A stretch of DNA of 39,920 nt from Oscillospiraceae bacterium. GTDB lineage: Bacteria > Bacillota > Clostridia > Monoglobales > Monoglobaceae. The notes beneath the pieces were generated by a model, which saw only the letters and a program-made list of their open reading frames with translations, made no database searches and was not told where the DNA came from. Shown here in pieces: positions 14,097 to 22,242 of the stretch. Each line of letters begins with the position of its first letter. Position 1 is the first letter of the stretch. The stretch is taken from assembly GCA_015068845.1 (NCBI GenBank), contig SVJR01000012.1:1-39920 (forward strand). Direction: 5' to 3'. A program made the translations under genes and the position numbers.

Positions 14097-14963
14097 ATGG
14101 CATTTACATATAGTTTTGTAGATAACCAAATCTACGGAACAGATGATATAAATGATATAACAAGAAGTATGACAGGCGCAGGCGTTGCGCCTTTTATATC
14201 AAAGGACAGCTACAGCACATCGGACTTAAATGTTATGACTTCCGCATTGGTTGAGGCAGGAGCCTCGCTTGAAGGTTGCAAATGTAGTGTGAAAAATGCA
14301 GGCACTGCGGAAATGAGTGTAACGGTTGCTCAGGGAATTGTATTTTTTGAAAGCGGCGTAAGACTCACGGTTGATGCTGATGGTTATGTGTTACCCGTTA
14401 TCCCCAATACGGCAGGCTTTGTTTATGCATACTTTAGTCCGTCGCTGCAAAAGGCTGACATTCTGTTTAATACAGAGTTACCGTCGGATGGTGAGTATGT
14501 GCTTTTAGCAGAGATCACGGCGGATGGAGATTTAAGGGATAAGAGAGAGTTTGCGAGGTCAAAGGTTGCAACAATGGGCAGTAATGCAGAGCATTCAATT
14601 GACGAAAGTAGAATAACAGTTTATGAAACCTATGATGAGGCTCCAGCTTACAGTAATACGGAAAAGATTATAGCAGAAATTGATTTAAGCGGAATTGATA
14701 TAACGAAGTTTAATCACTTGATTTATCGGTACCACTATACAGGTACAGGCTCTACAGCACCAACATATCAGGAAAAATATTTTAATTTTATAAAAAGCGC
14801 AAGGGAAAGTTTTTATATAAAGGGTTCGCTTTATTATCACAGTGCTATGTTTGACATTATATTTGAGGAAAACAAGTTTGTTATTGTGGTGAATGCAGAG
14901 GCTGTTTTTGGCAGCTATAAAAGTGCCTTTAAATCAGCTATTCCTTATTTTAAGCTTGTGTAG
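14097..14963 (+). CDS. Baseplate or tail-fibre protein
   Basis: 288 residues. The N-terminal 160 residues look like a baseplate attachment domain (a beta-rich stretch with AQGIVFFESGVRLTVDADGY and FVYAYFSPSLQKADI) ending in DLRDKREFARSKVATM. The C-terminal 130 residues are a different beta-rich module with many aromatic residues, possibly a surface-binding head. It starts three bases after the previous stop. The general role is inferred from order; no specific receptor can be named. Confidence 0.7.
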   Translation: MAFTYSFVDNQIYGTDDINDITRSMTGAGVAPFISKDSYSTSDLNVMTSALVEAGASLEGCKCSVKNAGTAEMSVTVAQGIVFFESGVRLTVDADGYVLPVIPNTAGFVYAYFSPSLQKADILFNTELPSDGEYVLLAEITADGDLRDKREFARSKVATMGSNAEHSIDESRITVYETYDEAPAYSNTEKIIAEIDLSGIDITKFNHLIYRYHYTGTGSTAPTYQEKYFNFIKSARESFYIKGSLYYHSAMFDIIFEENKFVIVVNAEAVFGSYKSAFKSAIPYFKLV

Positions 14964-14974
14964 GGGGTGGTGAA

Positions 14975-15523
14975 ATGCTTGAATTTAAGATAACTAATCA
15001 AACAATTGAAAGAATTGATAATTTTGAGGTAGTTGCAGACAGTAGAAATTATCTTAAAGCACATTTTACATTCAGCGATGAGTGGGAAGGTGACATAACT
15101 GCGATTTTTGGATACGGAAATGAGTATTACAGCGTTCTGCTTGAGAATGGTGAGTGTATTGTTCCGTGGGAGGTAATTAAACCGCACGGGTTTTCGGTTT
15201 CGGTTGTGTGCGGCGACAGAATAACTGCTGATTGTGAGAATGTGAAGGTTGAAAAAAGTGGTTATATTGAGGGTCAGACGCCTAAACCGCCTACGCCTGA
15301 TGTGTATGAACAGATTTTAAGCTCGGTAAAGCCTCCTTTTATTGGCGAAAACGGCAACTGGTTTATGTGGAATGTTGAAAATAAAATGTTCGAGGATAGT
15401 GGCATTCGTGCTGAGAGCGTTGATGGCTATACTCCCGTTCGTGGTGTTGACTACTGGACAGACGAGGACAAAGCCGAAATAAAGAGTTATGTTGATGAGG
15501 CAATCTTAGGAGGTGCGTGGTAA
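14975..15523 (+). CDS. Upper baseplate / fibre adaptor protein
   Basis: 182 residues. The N-terminus (LEFKITNQTIERIDNFEVVA; HFTFSDEWEGDITAIF) is a beta domain frequent at the base of clostridial fibres. It is followed by a Pro-rich hinge (QTPKPPTPD) and a C-terminal GYTPVRGVDYWTDEDKAEI motif that is common as a trimerising linker in fibre proteins. The stop TAA overlaps the next ATG (TAATG), indicating coupled translation. The role is inferred. Confidence 0.7.
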   Translation: MLEFKITNQTIERIDNFEVVADSRNYLKAHFTFSDEWEGDITAIFGYGNEYYSVLLENGECIVPWEVIKPHGFSVSVVCGDRITADCENVKVEKSGYIEGQTPKPPTPDVYEQILSSVKPPFIGENGNWFMWNVENKMFEDSGIRAESVDGYTPVRGVDYWTDEDKAEIKSYVDEAILGGAW

Positions 15524-16356
15524 TGGCAACGGTAAACGAGAAAATGACAGCCATTGCAGATGATATCCGTGAAAAGACGGGTGGGACAGATACACTCACT
15601 CTTGATGATATGGCAATAAATATTCAAGGAGTATATGATAGCGGTCGTGTTGATGGTTACACGGAAGGATATTCCGAGGGAGAGACATCAGGTATTGAAA
15701 CGGGCAGAGCTACCGAAAATCGTGCTTGGTGGGATATTGTGACAGCGAACAACGCCAAAACTTATTATGAATACGGTTTTAGTCTGGCTGATTTTAATTT
15801 AATAGGTGGCTTTAATCCGCCGTACAAAATAACCCCACTCGTTTGTGGTAATATGTTTCGTGATACTAAGGGAGTAGAGAGAATAACGGATGAAATGTTA
15901 GATACAAGCAAAAGCGAGTCGGTGGGTTATATGTTTTTGCGTTGTGTAGATTTAAAGAGTATAGAAACCATTGATTGCTCAACCGCGGGTTCAAAACAGA
16001 CATTTCTGTTTAACGGGTGTACTTCACTTGAAACGATAGGAAGATTTATATTAAAAGAGGGGGCATTAATGTCTTCATACGATATCTTTTCAGGATGTAA
16101 TGCTTTGAAAAACATAACATTTGTAGGGACTATTAACAGTTCTGTATCTTTTCAATGGAGTCCTTTGCTGACAACCGAAAGTATTGAAAATATTATTTCG
16201 GTTTTATCCGATAATGCAAGCGGACAGGTATTAACATTTAACAAAGCGATTAAGCAAACATACTATAATGCACATTCAAGCGAGTATGCGAATGCAGACG
16301 AGGCGTGGGACGCATTATGCGACACAAAACCAAACTGGACTATTTCTTTAGTATAG
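15523..16356 (+). CDS. Receptor-binding-type tail protein with BspA-like leucine-rich repeats
   Basis: 277 residues from ATG 15523 (TAGGAGGTG upstream; overlaps the previous stop). Residues 1-35 are a helical adaptor (MTAIADDIREKTGGTDTL). Residues 40-65 form a G-spaced linker (YTEGYSEGETSGIETG). Residues about 105-235 hold several BspA-type LRR units of the form F-x-x-C-x-x-L-x-x-I, for example FLFNGCTSLETIGRF and FSGCNALKNITFVG. BspA repeats often bind surface proteins or glycans, so this is the best candidate for the target-cell recognition tip. Exact partner unknown. Confidence 0.75.
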   Translation: MATVNEKMTAIADDIREKTGGTDTLTLDDMAINIQGVYDSGRVDGYTEGYSEGETSGIETGRATENRAWWDIVTANNAKTYYEYGFSLADFNLIGGFNPPYKITPLVCGNMFRDTKGVERITDEMLDTSKSESVGYMFLRCVDLKSIETIDCSTAGSKQTFLFNGCTSLETIGRFILKEGALMSSYDIFSGCNALKNITFVGTINSSVSFQWSPLLTTESIENIISVLSDNASGQVLTFNKAIKQTYYNAHSSEYANADEAWDALCDTKPNWTISLV

Positions 16357-16367
16357 GGGGATTTTAT

Positions 16368-16562
16368 ATGAGAACAAGAGTTATTTTATATGCAGACGAT
16401 GGCAAGGTGCTGACAAATGGTGAGATTTACGGAAAGCAGATTAATCTTGCTGAAGATATGACAGAAGACGGGTTCTATGAGATTACAGATGCGGAGTATG
16501 AGGCACACCTCAAGGAAGAGGAGGAGAAAATGAATGCCGACCATAATAGCAGCAGTAATTAG
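16368..16562 (+). CDS. Small acidic phage tail-region protein
   Basis: 64 residues, a compact strand pattern RTRVILYADDGKVLTNGEIY followed by a Glu-rich tail ending in HNSSSN. Similar short proteins follow the fibre genes in clostridial phages; the function is unknown. Start ATG 16368 has GGGGG-ATTTTAT upstream. Its last 29 bases overlap the next gene in another frame. Confidence 0.65.
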   Translation: MRTRVILYADDGKVLTNGEIYGKQINLAEDMTEDGFYEITDAEYEAHLKEEEEKMNADHNSSSN

Positions 16563-16806
16563 TGCTTGTGCGGCAATTGTTGTTTGTGTAATCAACAGCA
16601 ATTCTCAGAATAAGAAGATAATTGCTGAGATGGACAAGCACAACGAGCTGCAGGGGTATAAGATAGAACAGTTAACCGTGCAAGTAGAAAAACACAATAA
16701 GGTTATAGAGCGGGTTTACAAACTGGAACAGTTCAACGAGGTGGAAAAGGAACAGATAAAGGTTATAAATCATCGCATAAACGATCTTGAAGATTATCAT
16801 AAATGA
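16534..16806 (+). CDS. Membrane-anchored coiled-coil protein (XhlA-like)
   Basis: 90 residues: one N-terminal membrane helix (TIIAAVISACAAIVVCVI, about residues 3-20) followed by a long charged coiled coil to the end. This is the layout of the XhlA/hemolysin-type partner found beside holins in PBSX and clostridial phages, where it helps lysis. AGGAGGAG precedes the start, inside the previous gene. It overlaps the next frame only if the alternative holin start at 16803 is used. Confidence 0.7.
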   Translation: MPTIIAAVISACAAIVVCVINSNSQNKKIIAEMDKHNELQGYKIEQLTVQVEKHNKVIERVYKLEQFNEVEKEQIKVINHRINDLEDYHK

Positions 16807-16820
16807 GTAAAGGAGAAGCA

Positions 16821-17045
16821 ATGAAAACTAATTGGAAAGCTAAATTGACAAGTCGAAAGTTTTGGGCGGCGGTTGCGGGGTTTGTTGCCCCGCTGCTGCT
16901 TGCCTTCGGCGTGTCGGAATCTGTGGTTTCCGAGGTGACGGGGATTATTATGTCGGGCTCGACCGTGATTGCCTACATAATTGCCGAGGGAATGGCGGAT
17001 TCGGGAAAAGCGGATACGGGAGGTGGCGAAAGTGAAAATATTTGA
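16821..17045 (+). CDS. Phage holin (phi LC3-like)
   Basis: 74 residues. The protein starts MKTNWKAKLTSRKFW, typical of the phi-LC3/SPP1-type holin family, and has two membrane helices, FWAAVAGFVAPLLLAFGV (about residues 14-31) and a second around IIMSGSTVIAYIIAEGMA. The end is charged. ATG 16821 is chosen over 16803 because AAAGGAG lies five bases before it and the family starts there. It forms the membrane hole that releases the endolysin encoded next, whose start it overlaps by 14 bases. Confidence 0.85.
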   Translation: MKTNWKAKLTSRKFWAAVAGFVAPLLLAFGVSESVVSEVTGIIMSGSTVIAYIIAEGMADSGKADTGGGESENI

Positions 17046-17598
17046 GGTTGATTTTAACTGGAACGGAGCACTCTCAAAACGGAGTGGTACAGAGCTCATA
17101 ATTCTTCATCATCGTGCCGGTGATGGCGATGTATCAAGTATTCATCAGGGACACCTGAAAAACGGCTGGAGCGGCATAGGCTATCATTTCTATGTGAGAA
17201 AGGACGGCAGTGTATTCCGTGGCAGACCTATCGGTTCGATTGGAGCGCACTGCACAAATTACAACAGCTGTTCTGTTGGTGTATGCTTTGAGGGGAATTT
17301 TGAGAAGGAATCAATGACAAATGCTCAGCTTAAGGCAGGGCAAAGCATAATTGACTACTTAAGAAATCTTTATCCCAAAGCTAAAGTGAAAAGGCACGGT
17401 GAGTTTCAGGCAACGGCGTGCCCGGGAAAGAACTTCCCGTTTGATGAAATATGCAAGGGGGTGTGTGAGATGACCTTGGAAGATGCAATCGAAATTGTTC
17501 AGGCGAAAGCCGGACTCGAAGATGAAACAATTGAATTTCTGCTGTGCTATAAGTATGGTGAGGAGCTGATCACAAAGCTTGCAGATGCTGTGAGATAA
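17032..17598 (+). CDS. N-acetylmuramoyl-L-alanine amidase (endolysin)
   Basis: 188 residues from GTG 17032 with GGAGGTGG upstream. The zinc amidase (Amidase_2/PGRP) domain fills residues 1-145. Zinc ligands are visible in LIILHHRAGD, in the KRHGEFQATACPGKNF stretch (His and Cys) and a tyrosine in GYHFYVRKDG. A short C-terminal helical segment (residues 148-188) may be a wall-binding or regulatory tail. It cuts the stem-peptide link to MurNAc at lysis. Last gene of the phage-like operon; no terminator follows before recD2. Confidence 0.93.
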   Translation: MKIFEVDFNWNGALSKRSGTELIILHHRAGDGDVSSIHQGHLKNGWSGIGYHFYVRKDGSVFRGRPIGSIGAHCTNYNSCSVGVCFEGNFEKESMTNAQLKAGQSIIDYLRNLYPKAKVKRHGEFQATACPGKNFPFDEICKGVCEMTLEDAIEIVQAKAGLEDETIEFLLCYKYGEELITKLADAVR

Positions 17599-17611
17599 TA
17601 AGGAGTTCTGA

Positions 17612-17640
17612 TTGACATAACCGCCTTTTGGAAGTATAAT
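17612..17640 (+). promoter_or_regulatory. recD2 promoter
   Basis: -35 TTGACA (17612-17617), a 17-base spacer, -10 TATAAT (17635-17640): an exact consensus match, 13 bases after the endolysin stop. It gives recD2 its own strong promoter. Confidence 0.9.
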
Positions 17641-17673
17641 GGTTTTATATTATTGAAAGGTGGGTGGATACAA

Positions 17674-19869
17674 GTGGAACGGATTAAGGGCATGGTTGAA
17701 AGCGTAATATATGAAAATCCGGCTAACGGATACACGGTTTGTGATATATCGTCCGAAGGTAAGCTGTATACCCTCACCGGATATATGCCGGGGATTTCGG
17801 AGGGTGAAACCATTGACGCATTTGGCGAGTGGAAGTCGCACCCTGAATACGGTGAGCAGTTCAGCGTTAAGCAGTTTGAACGGATTATGCCCGAGAATGA
17901 GAGCGAGATAGAGCTTTACTTAGGTTCCGGAATTTTGCCCCATGTAGGGCCCAGTACGGCGAGACGAATTGTTGAAGAATTTGGCGCAGACGCCCTTTCG
18001 GTAATTGAAAACAGCCCCGAGCTGCTTTGCAGAATAAAGGGTATTTCAAAGGCTAAGGCTGATGAAATTTATAGAAGATTTGTTGAGCAGATTGGTCTGA
18101 AGAAGATAATTGTATTTTTTCAGAAGTTTGGTGTAACGCCAAACCTTGCAGTTAAGGCGTACCGGAATTTCGGTGAAAACATTGTGGCGCTTGCTGCCGA
18201 AAATCCGTTTATTTTAAGCAGTATTGACGGATTTACCTTTAAAATATGCGACAAGATTGCGGAAACAATGAAACTGCCAAAGAATTTTTTGCCGAGGATT
18301 TATTCGGGAATAAAAAGTGTGCTTCTGAATTCTGCATATTTGAGCGGACATACATTTTTGCCAAAGCTAACACTCACCGGACAGGCTAAGATGTTTCTGG
18401 AAGTGGAGACCGATGAGATTGAAGATGCAATTTCCGACCTTGCCATTCAGGGGGAGCTGGTGCTTGAACGGCAGGACGAGTTTGATGCGGTTTACCTGAA
18501 ACTTTTTTATGATGCAGAAAAGGGCGTTGCGCAGCGGCTGAGATTGATGAGCGGAACGGTGTTCCCGGTGGATAAGGAGCACGCAGATGCGCAGATTATG
18601 AGTGCAGAGGCCGAAACGGGGATAGTTTTGGCAGACGCTCAAAAGGACGCAATATTTTCGGTGTTTGAGAATTCGGTAATGGTGATTACGGGTGGTCCGG
18701 GTACGGGTAAAACCACAATAATCAATGCCATTATAAGTATTATGGAGGCTCAGGGAAAGACGGTTGCCCTTGCTGCGCCAACGGGCAGAGCGGCGAAACG
18801 GATGACTGAGGTTACGGGGGTTGAGGCGAAGACCATTCACCGACTTCTTGAAAATGTTCCGTCAGAGGGTGCCGGAACTGTGTGTTTTGCCAAAAATGAG
18901 AACAACAAGCTTGATTGCGATGTGCTGATTGTTGATGAGATGTCAATGGTGGATATTCTGCTGATGAACAGTCTGTTGCTTGCGCTTCCCACAAAGGCAA
19001 AGCTGATTATGGTAGGCGACTGTGACCAACTTCCGGCGGTGGGGGCAGGAAATGTTCTGAGAGATATAATCGACAGCGATTCGGTTGAGTGCATCAAGCT
19101 GACCGAGATTTTCCGTCAGGCGAAGGAGAGTATGATTGTTGTAAATGCCCATCGAATAAACAAAGGACAGATGCCGTATCTTAATGACCCGGATAATGAC
19201 TTTTTTATGCTCAATTGCAGTGACCCTGATTATCTTTGCGAAACTATTGCCGATTTGTGCGAAAACCGTATTCCGAAAACCTATGGGTTTGACAGCACAA
19301 CCCAGATTCAGGTGCTGACCCCGACGCGGAAAACCCAGATAGGTGTGCAGAGCTTAAACGAGGTTTTGCAAAAACGCCTTAATCCGGAGCTGCCGAGGTC
19401 TGCAAAGGCGGTGTCCGGCGGATATGTATTCCGTGTGGGTGACAAGGTTATGCAGAATAAAAATAACTATACTCTGGAATGGACAAGAAATGGCGGAGCC
19501 GAAAAGGGTACGGGTGTGTTTAACGGCGATGTCGGGTTTGTGACGGACATAAACTATCCGGCAAAGCACCTTACCGTTACCTATGACGACAAGGTTGTGA
19601 GGTATGAGTTTGCGATGCTGGAAGAAATCGAGCTTGCGTATGCGGTTACTGTTCACAAAAGTCAGGGCAGCGAGTTTGATGTGGTGATAATGCCTATGTT
19701 TGACACGCATCGCCTGCTTATGACAAGAAACCTTCTTTACACTGCGATAACCCGTGCAAAAAAACTGGTTATATTGGTAGGCAAGGAGGAAATTCTGAAG
19801 AAGTTTGTGGATAACGATAACATTCAGGGTCGGTATTCGGGACTGAGAGAAAAGTTGATAATAAGATAA
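17674..19869 (+). CDS. recD2: RecD2-type ATP-dependent DNA helicase
   Basis: 731 residues, the normal RecD2 length. Residues about 90-200 carry helix-hairpin-helix segments (IKGISKAKADEIYRRF). Walker A is GGPGTGKTT near 341-349, and Walker B is DVLIVDEMSMVD near 415. The arginine-rich helicase motifs include LTEIFRQAKES, and the UvrD_C_2 motif VTVHKSQGSEFD lies near 657. RecD2 works without RecBC in Firmicutes, in repair and replication-fork maintenance. GTG 17674 is chosen since GAAAGGTGGG stands before it. It lies 75 bases after the endolysin gene in the same direction with no visible terminator between. Confidence 0.93.
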   Translation: MERIKGMVESVIYENPANGYTVCDISSEGKLYTLTGYMPGISEGETIDAFGEWKSHPEYGEQFSVKQFERIMPENESEIELYLGSGILPHVGPSTARRIVEEFGADALSVIENSPELLCRIKGISKAKADEIYRRFVEQIGLKKIIVFFQKFGVTPNLAVKAYRNFGENIVALAAENPFILSSIDGFTFKICDKIAETMKLPKNFLPRIYSGIKSVLLNSAYLSGHTFLPKLTLTGQAKMFLEVETDEIEDAISDLAIQGELVLERQDEFDAVYLKLFYDAEKGVAQRLRLMSGTVFPVDKEHADAQIMSAEAETGIVLADAQKDAIFSVFENSVMVITGGPGTGKTTIINAIISIMEAQGKTVALAAPTGRAAKRMTEVTGVEAKTIHRLLENVPSEGAGTVCFAKNENNKLDCDVLIVDEMSMVDILLMNSLLLALPTKAKLIMVGDCDQLPAVGAGNVLRDIIDSDSVECIKLTEIFRQAKESMIVVNAHRINKGQMPYLNDPDNDFFMLNCSDPDYLCETIADLCENRIPKTYGFDSTTQIQVLTPTRKTQIGVQSLNEVLQKRLNPELPRSAKAVSGGYVFRVGDKVMQNKNNYTLEWTRNGGAEKGTGVFNGDVGFVTDINYPAKHLTVTYDDKVVRYEFAMLEEIELAYAVTVHKSQGSEFDVVIMPMFDTHRLLMTRNLLYTAITRAKKLVILVGKEEILKKFVDNDNIQGRYSGLREKLIIR

Positions 19870-19960
19870 AAGGGGCTGTGAAAATAGTTCAGAGCGCAAA
19901 AAAGCAGGCTGAAATAAATATTAGAATTAATTTGAATAATACCTCTTTATAAGATAACGA

Positions 19961-19990
19961 AAAATCTCGAACAAATCGAGATTTTTTATT
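19961..19990 (+). terminator. recD2 terminator
   Basis: AAAATCTCGA-ACAAA-TCGAGATTTT followed by TT-A-TTTTT. It is the first strong terminator after the whole phage-operon/recD2 run. Confidence 0.85.
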
Positions 19991-20011
19991 TTTATGGCTT
20001 TTTTGCTATAA

Positions 20012-20083
20012 ATAAACTTCGCCTCTCGACGTACACCAGTACGCCTTCGGGTAACCCAAAGCGTATGCTTTGGCTCAGTTTAT
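20012..20083. repeat. REP-like compound palindrome
   Basis: Outer arms ATAAACT (20012-20018) and AGTTTAT (20077-20083) enclose two inner hairpins, CGTAC-ACCA-GTACG (20030-20043) and CCAAAGC-GTAT-GCTTTGG (20056-20073). The architecture suggests a mobile or extragenic palindromic repeat. No second copy occurs in this window. Confidence 0.6.
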
Positions 20084-20113
20084 TCATTCTGAATCTATTT
20101 TCCCTATCCCCTG

Positions 20114-20160
20114 AAAAGGAGCTGTTTAAAAAGCAAAGCTTTTTAAACAGCTCCTTTTTT
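20114..20160. terminator. Strong bidirectional terminator
   Basis: Perfect 21-bp arms, AAAAGGAGCTGTTT... (20114-20134) and its complement (20138-20158), with an AAA loop. T-tracts lie on both strands. It separates the rightward recD2 side from the leftward ferritin-like gene, whose stop codon abuts it. Confidence 0.9.
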
Positions 20161-20593
20161 AAAGATAACCTTTAATTTCGTCTGAGAGCCGTTCTTCGAT
20201 ATCAATCAGGCGTTTGGCAATCTTTTTTGCCTCAGCGGATGCCGCCGCATACTGATTGATGTAACGGTTAAGGGACTTGATACCCATATCGCAGCCGTCG
20301 GTTATGAGGTCAGCAACGGTTTTGTCGGTTTTCTCCATTGCGAGCATTACATTGGTTTTTAGCCATGACATTCCCGCCGCCATCAGGTTGGGATCCTTGC
20401 CCTCGTCATGGAATTGGTTAAGCAGCTTGTGTGTTTCGCTTCCTAAAGCCTGATGTTCTTCTTTTGATTCAATGAGGATATTCCGGAGTTTTTCGTCTGA
20501 CACCTTGTCCAGAACCTCGTCGATGCTGTTTACCCCCATTTTTATTCCTGCATTACATTCCTTTAAAAGTTTAATTGTATCTTCGTTTGCCAT
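20159..20593 (-). CDS. Ferritin-like four-helix protein (DUF2383-like)
   Basis: 144 residues, almost all predicted helix. Glu/His-bearing segments (SKEEHQALGSETHKLL near 43-58; helices around 85-100 and 110-140) fit a four-helix bundle of the ferritin-like superfamily. Proteins of this size and pattern are common in Clostridia and are linked to stress or spores, but no function is established. The metal-site pattern is incomplete by eye, so iron binding is not claimed. GGAG (minus strand) precedes the ATG. It is a single-gene unit with the strong terminator behind it. Confidence 0.6.
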   Translation of the reverse strand: MANEDTIKLLKECNAGIKMGVNSIDEVLDKVSDEKLRNILIESKEEHQALGSETHKLLNQFHDEGKDPNLMAAGMSWLKTNVMLAMEKTDKTVADLITDGCDMGIKSLNRYINQYAAASAEAKKIAKRLIDIEERLSDEIKGYL

Positions 20594-20645
20594 TAAATTT
20601 TCACAGCTCCTTTCAGTTTTATATATATTTTGTCCCAGATTTTGA

Positions 20646-22025
<1,380 letters not shown>

Positions 22026-22096
22026 CTAAAATATGCCGAAATTACTCTTTTTTAGGCAGGTTTGGATAACTCCTGTCAGGCTAAGGTAAAAGAATG

Positions 22097-22140
22097 GCGG
22101 CGGGCTGAGAATATTGTCGGCTCGTCGCTGTAACTTTTTT
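22097..22140 (+). terminator. eno terminator
   Basis: A 12-bp stem (22097-22108 with 22117-22128), three of whose pairs are G-U, around an eight-base loop. TGTAAC and TTTTTT follow. It reads as an intrinsic terminator only on the plus strand, because the wobble pairs become mismatches in the other strand. Confidence 0.7.
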
Positions 22141-22163
22141 CAAAAGTCGGACTACTGCCTAAA

Positions 22164-22198
22164 TTTCGACATTTGATACATATTTCACTTTGTATAAT
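22164..22198 (+). promoter_or_regulatory. Spo0A box and 21-bp-spaced promoter of spoIIE
   Basis: TTTCGACA (22164-22171) is the complement of the Spo0A box TGTCGAAA. Its TCGACA doubles as a -35 element 21 bases before -10 TATAAT (22193-22198). In B. subtilis, the sigma-A promoters of spoIIE and spoIIG activated by Spo0A have this same odd 21-22 bp spacing with a 0A box at the -35. The match of both features before a spoIIE gene supports the call. Confidence 0.85.
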
Positions 22199-22242
22199 GG
22201 AGAAAAATTTACAAAATTTGGAAATTACACAAAGGAGAAGGT

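Larger units (their letters stand above)
19870..20158. other. Intergenic stretch after recD2
   Basis: Contains two hairpin terminators and a REP-like palindromic repeat, each listed separately. No gene supported. Confidence 0.7.

Noticed and set aside
2003-17598. Contractile tail or tailocin
   Set aside because: No sheath or baseplate wedge genes are seen. Gp15, Dit and Gp37-like genes and the full head module point to a siphovirus-like particle with a capsid.
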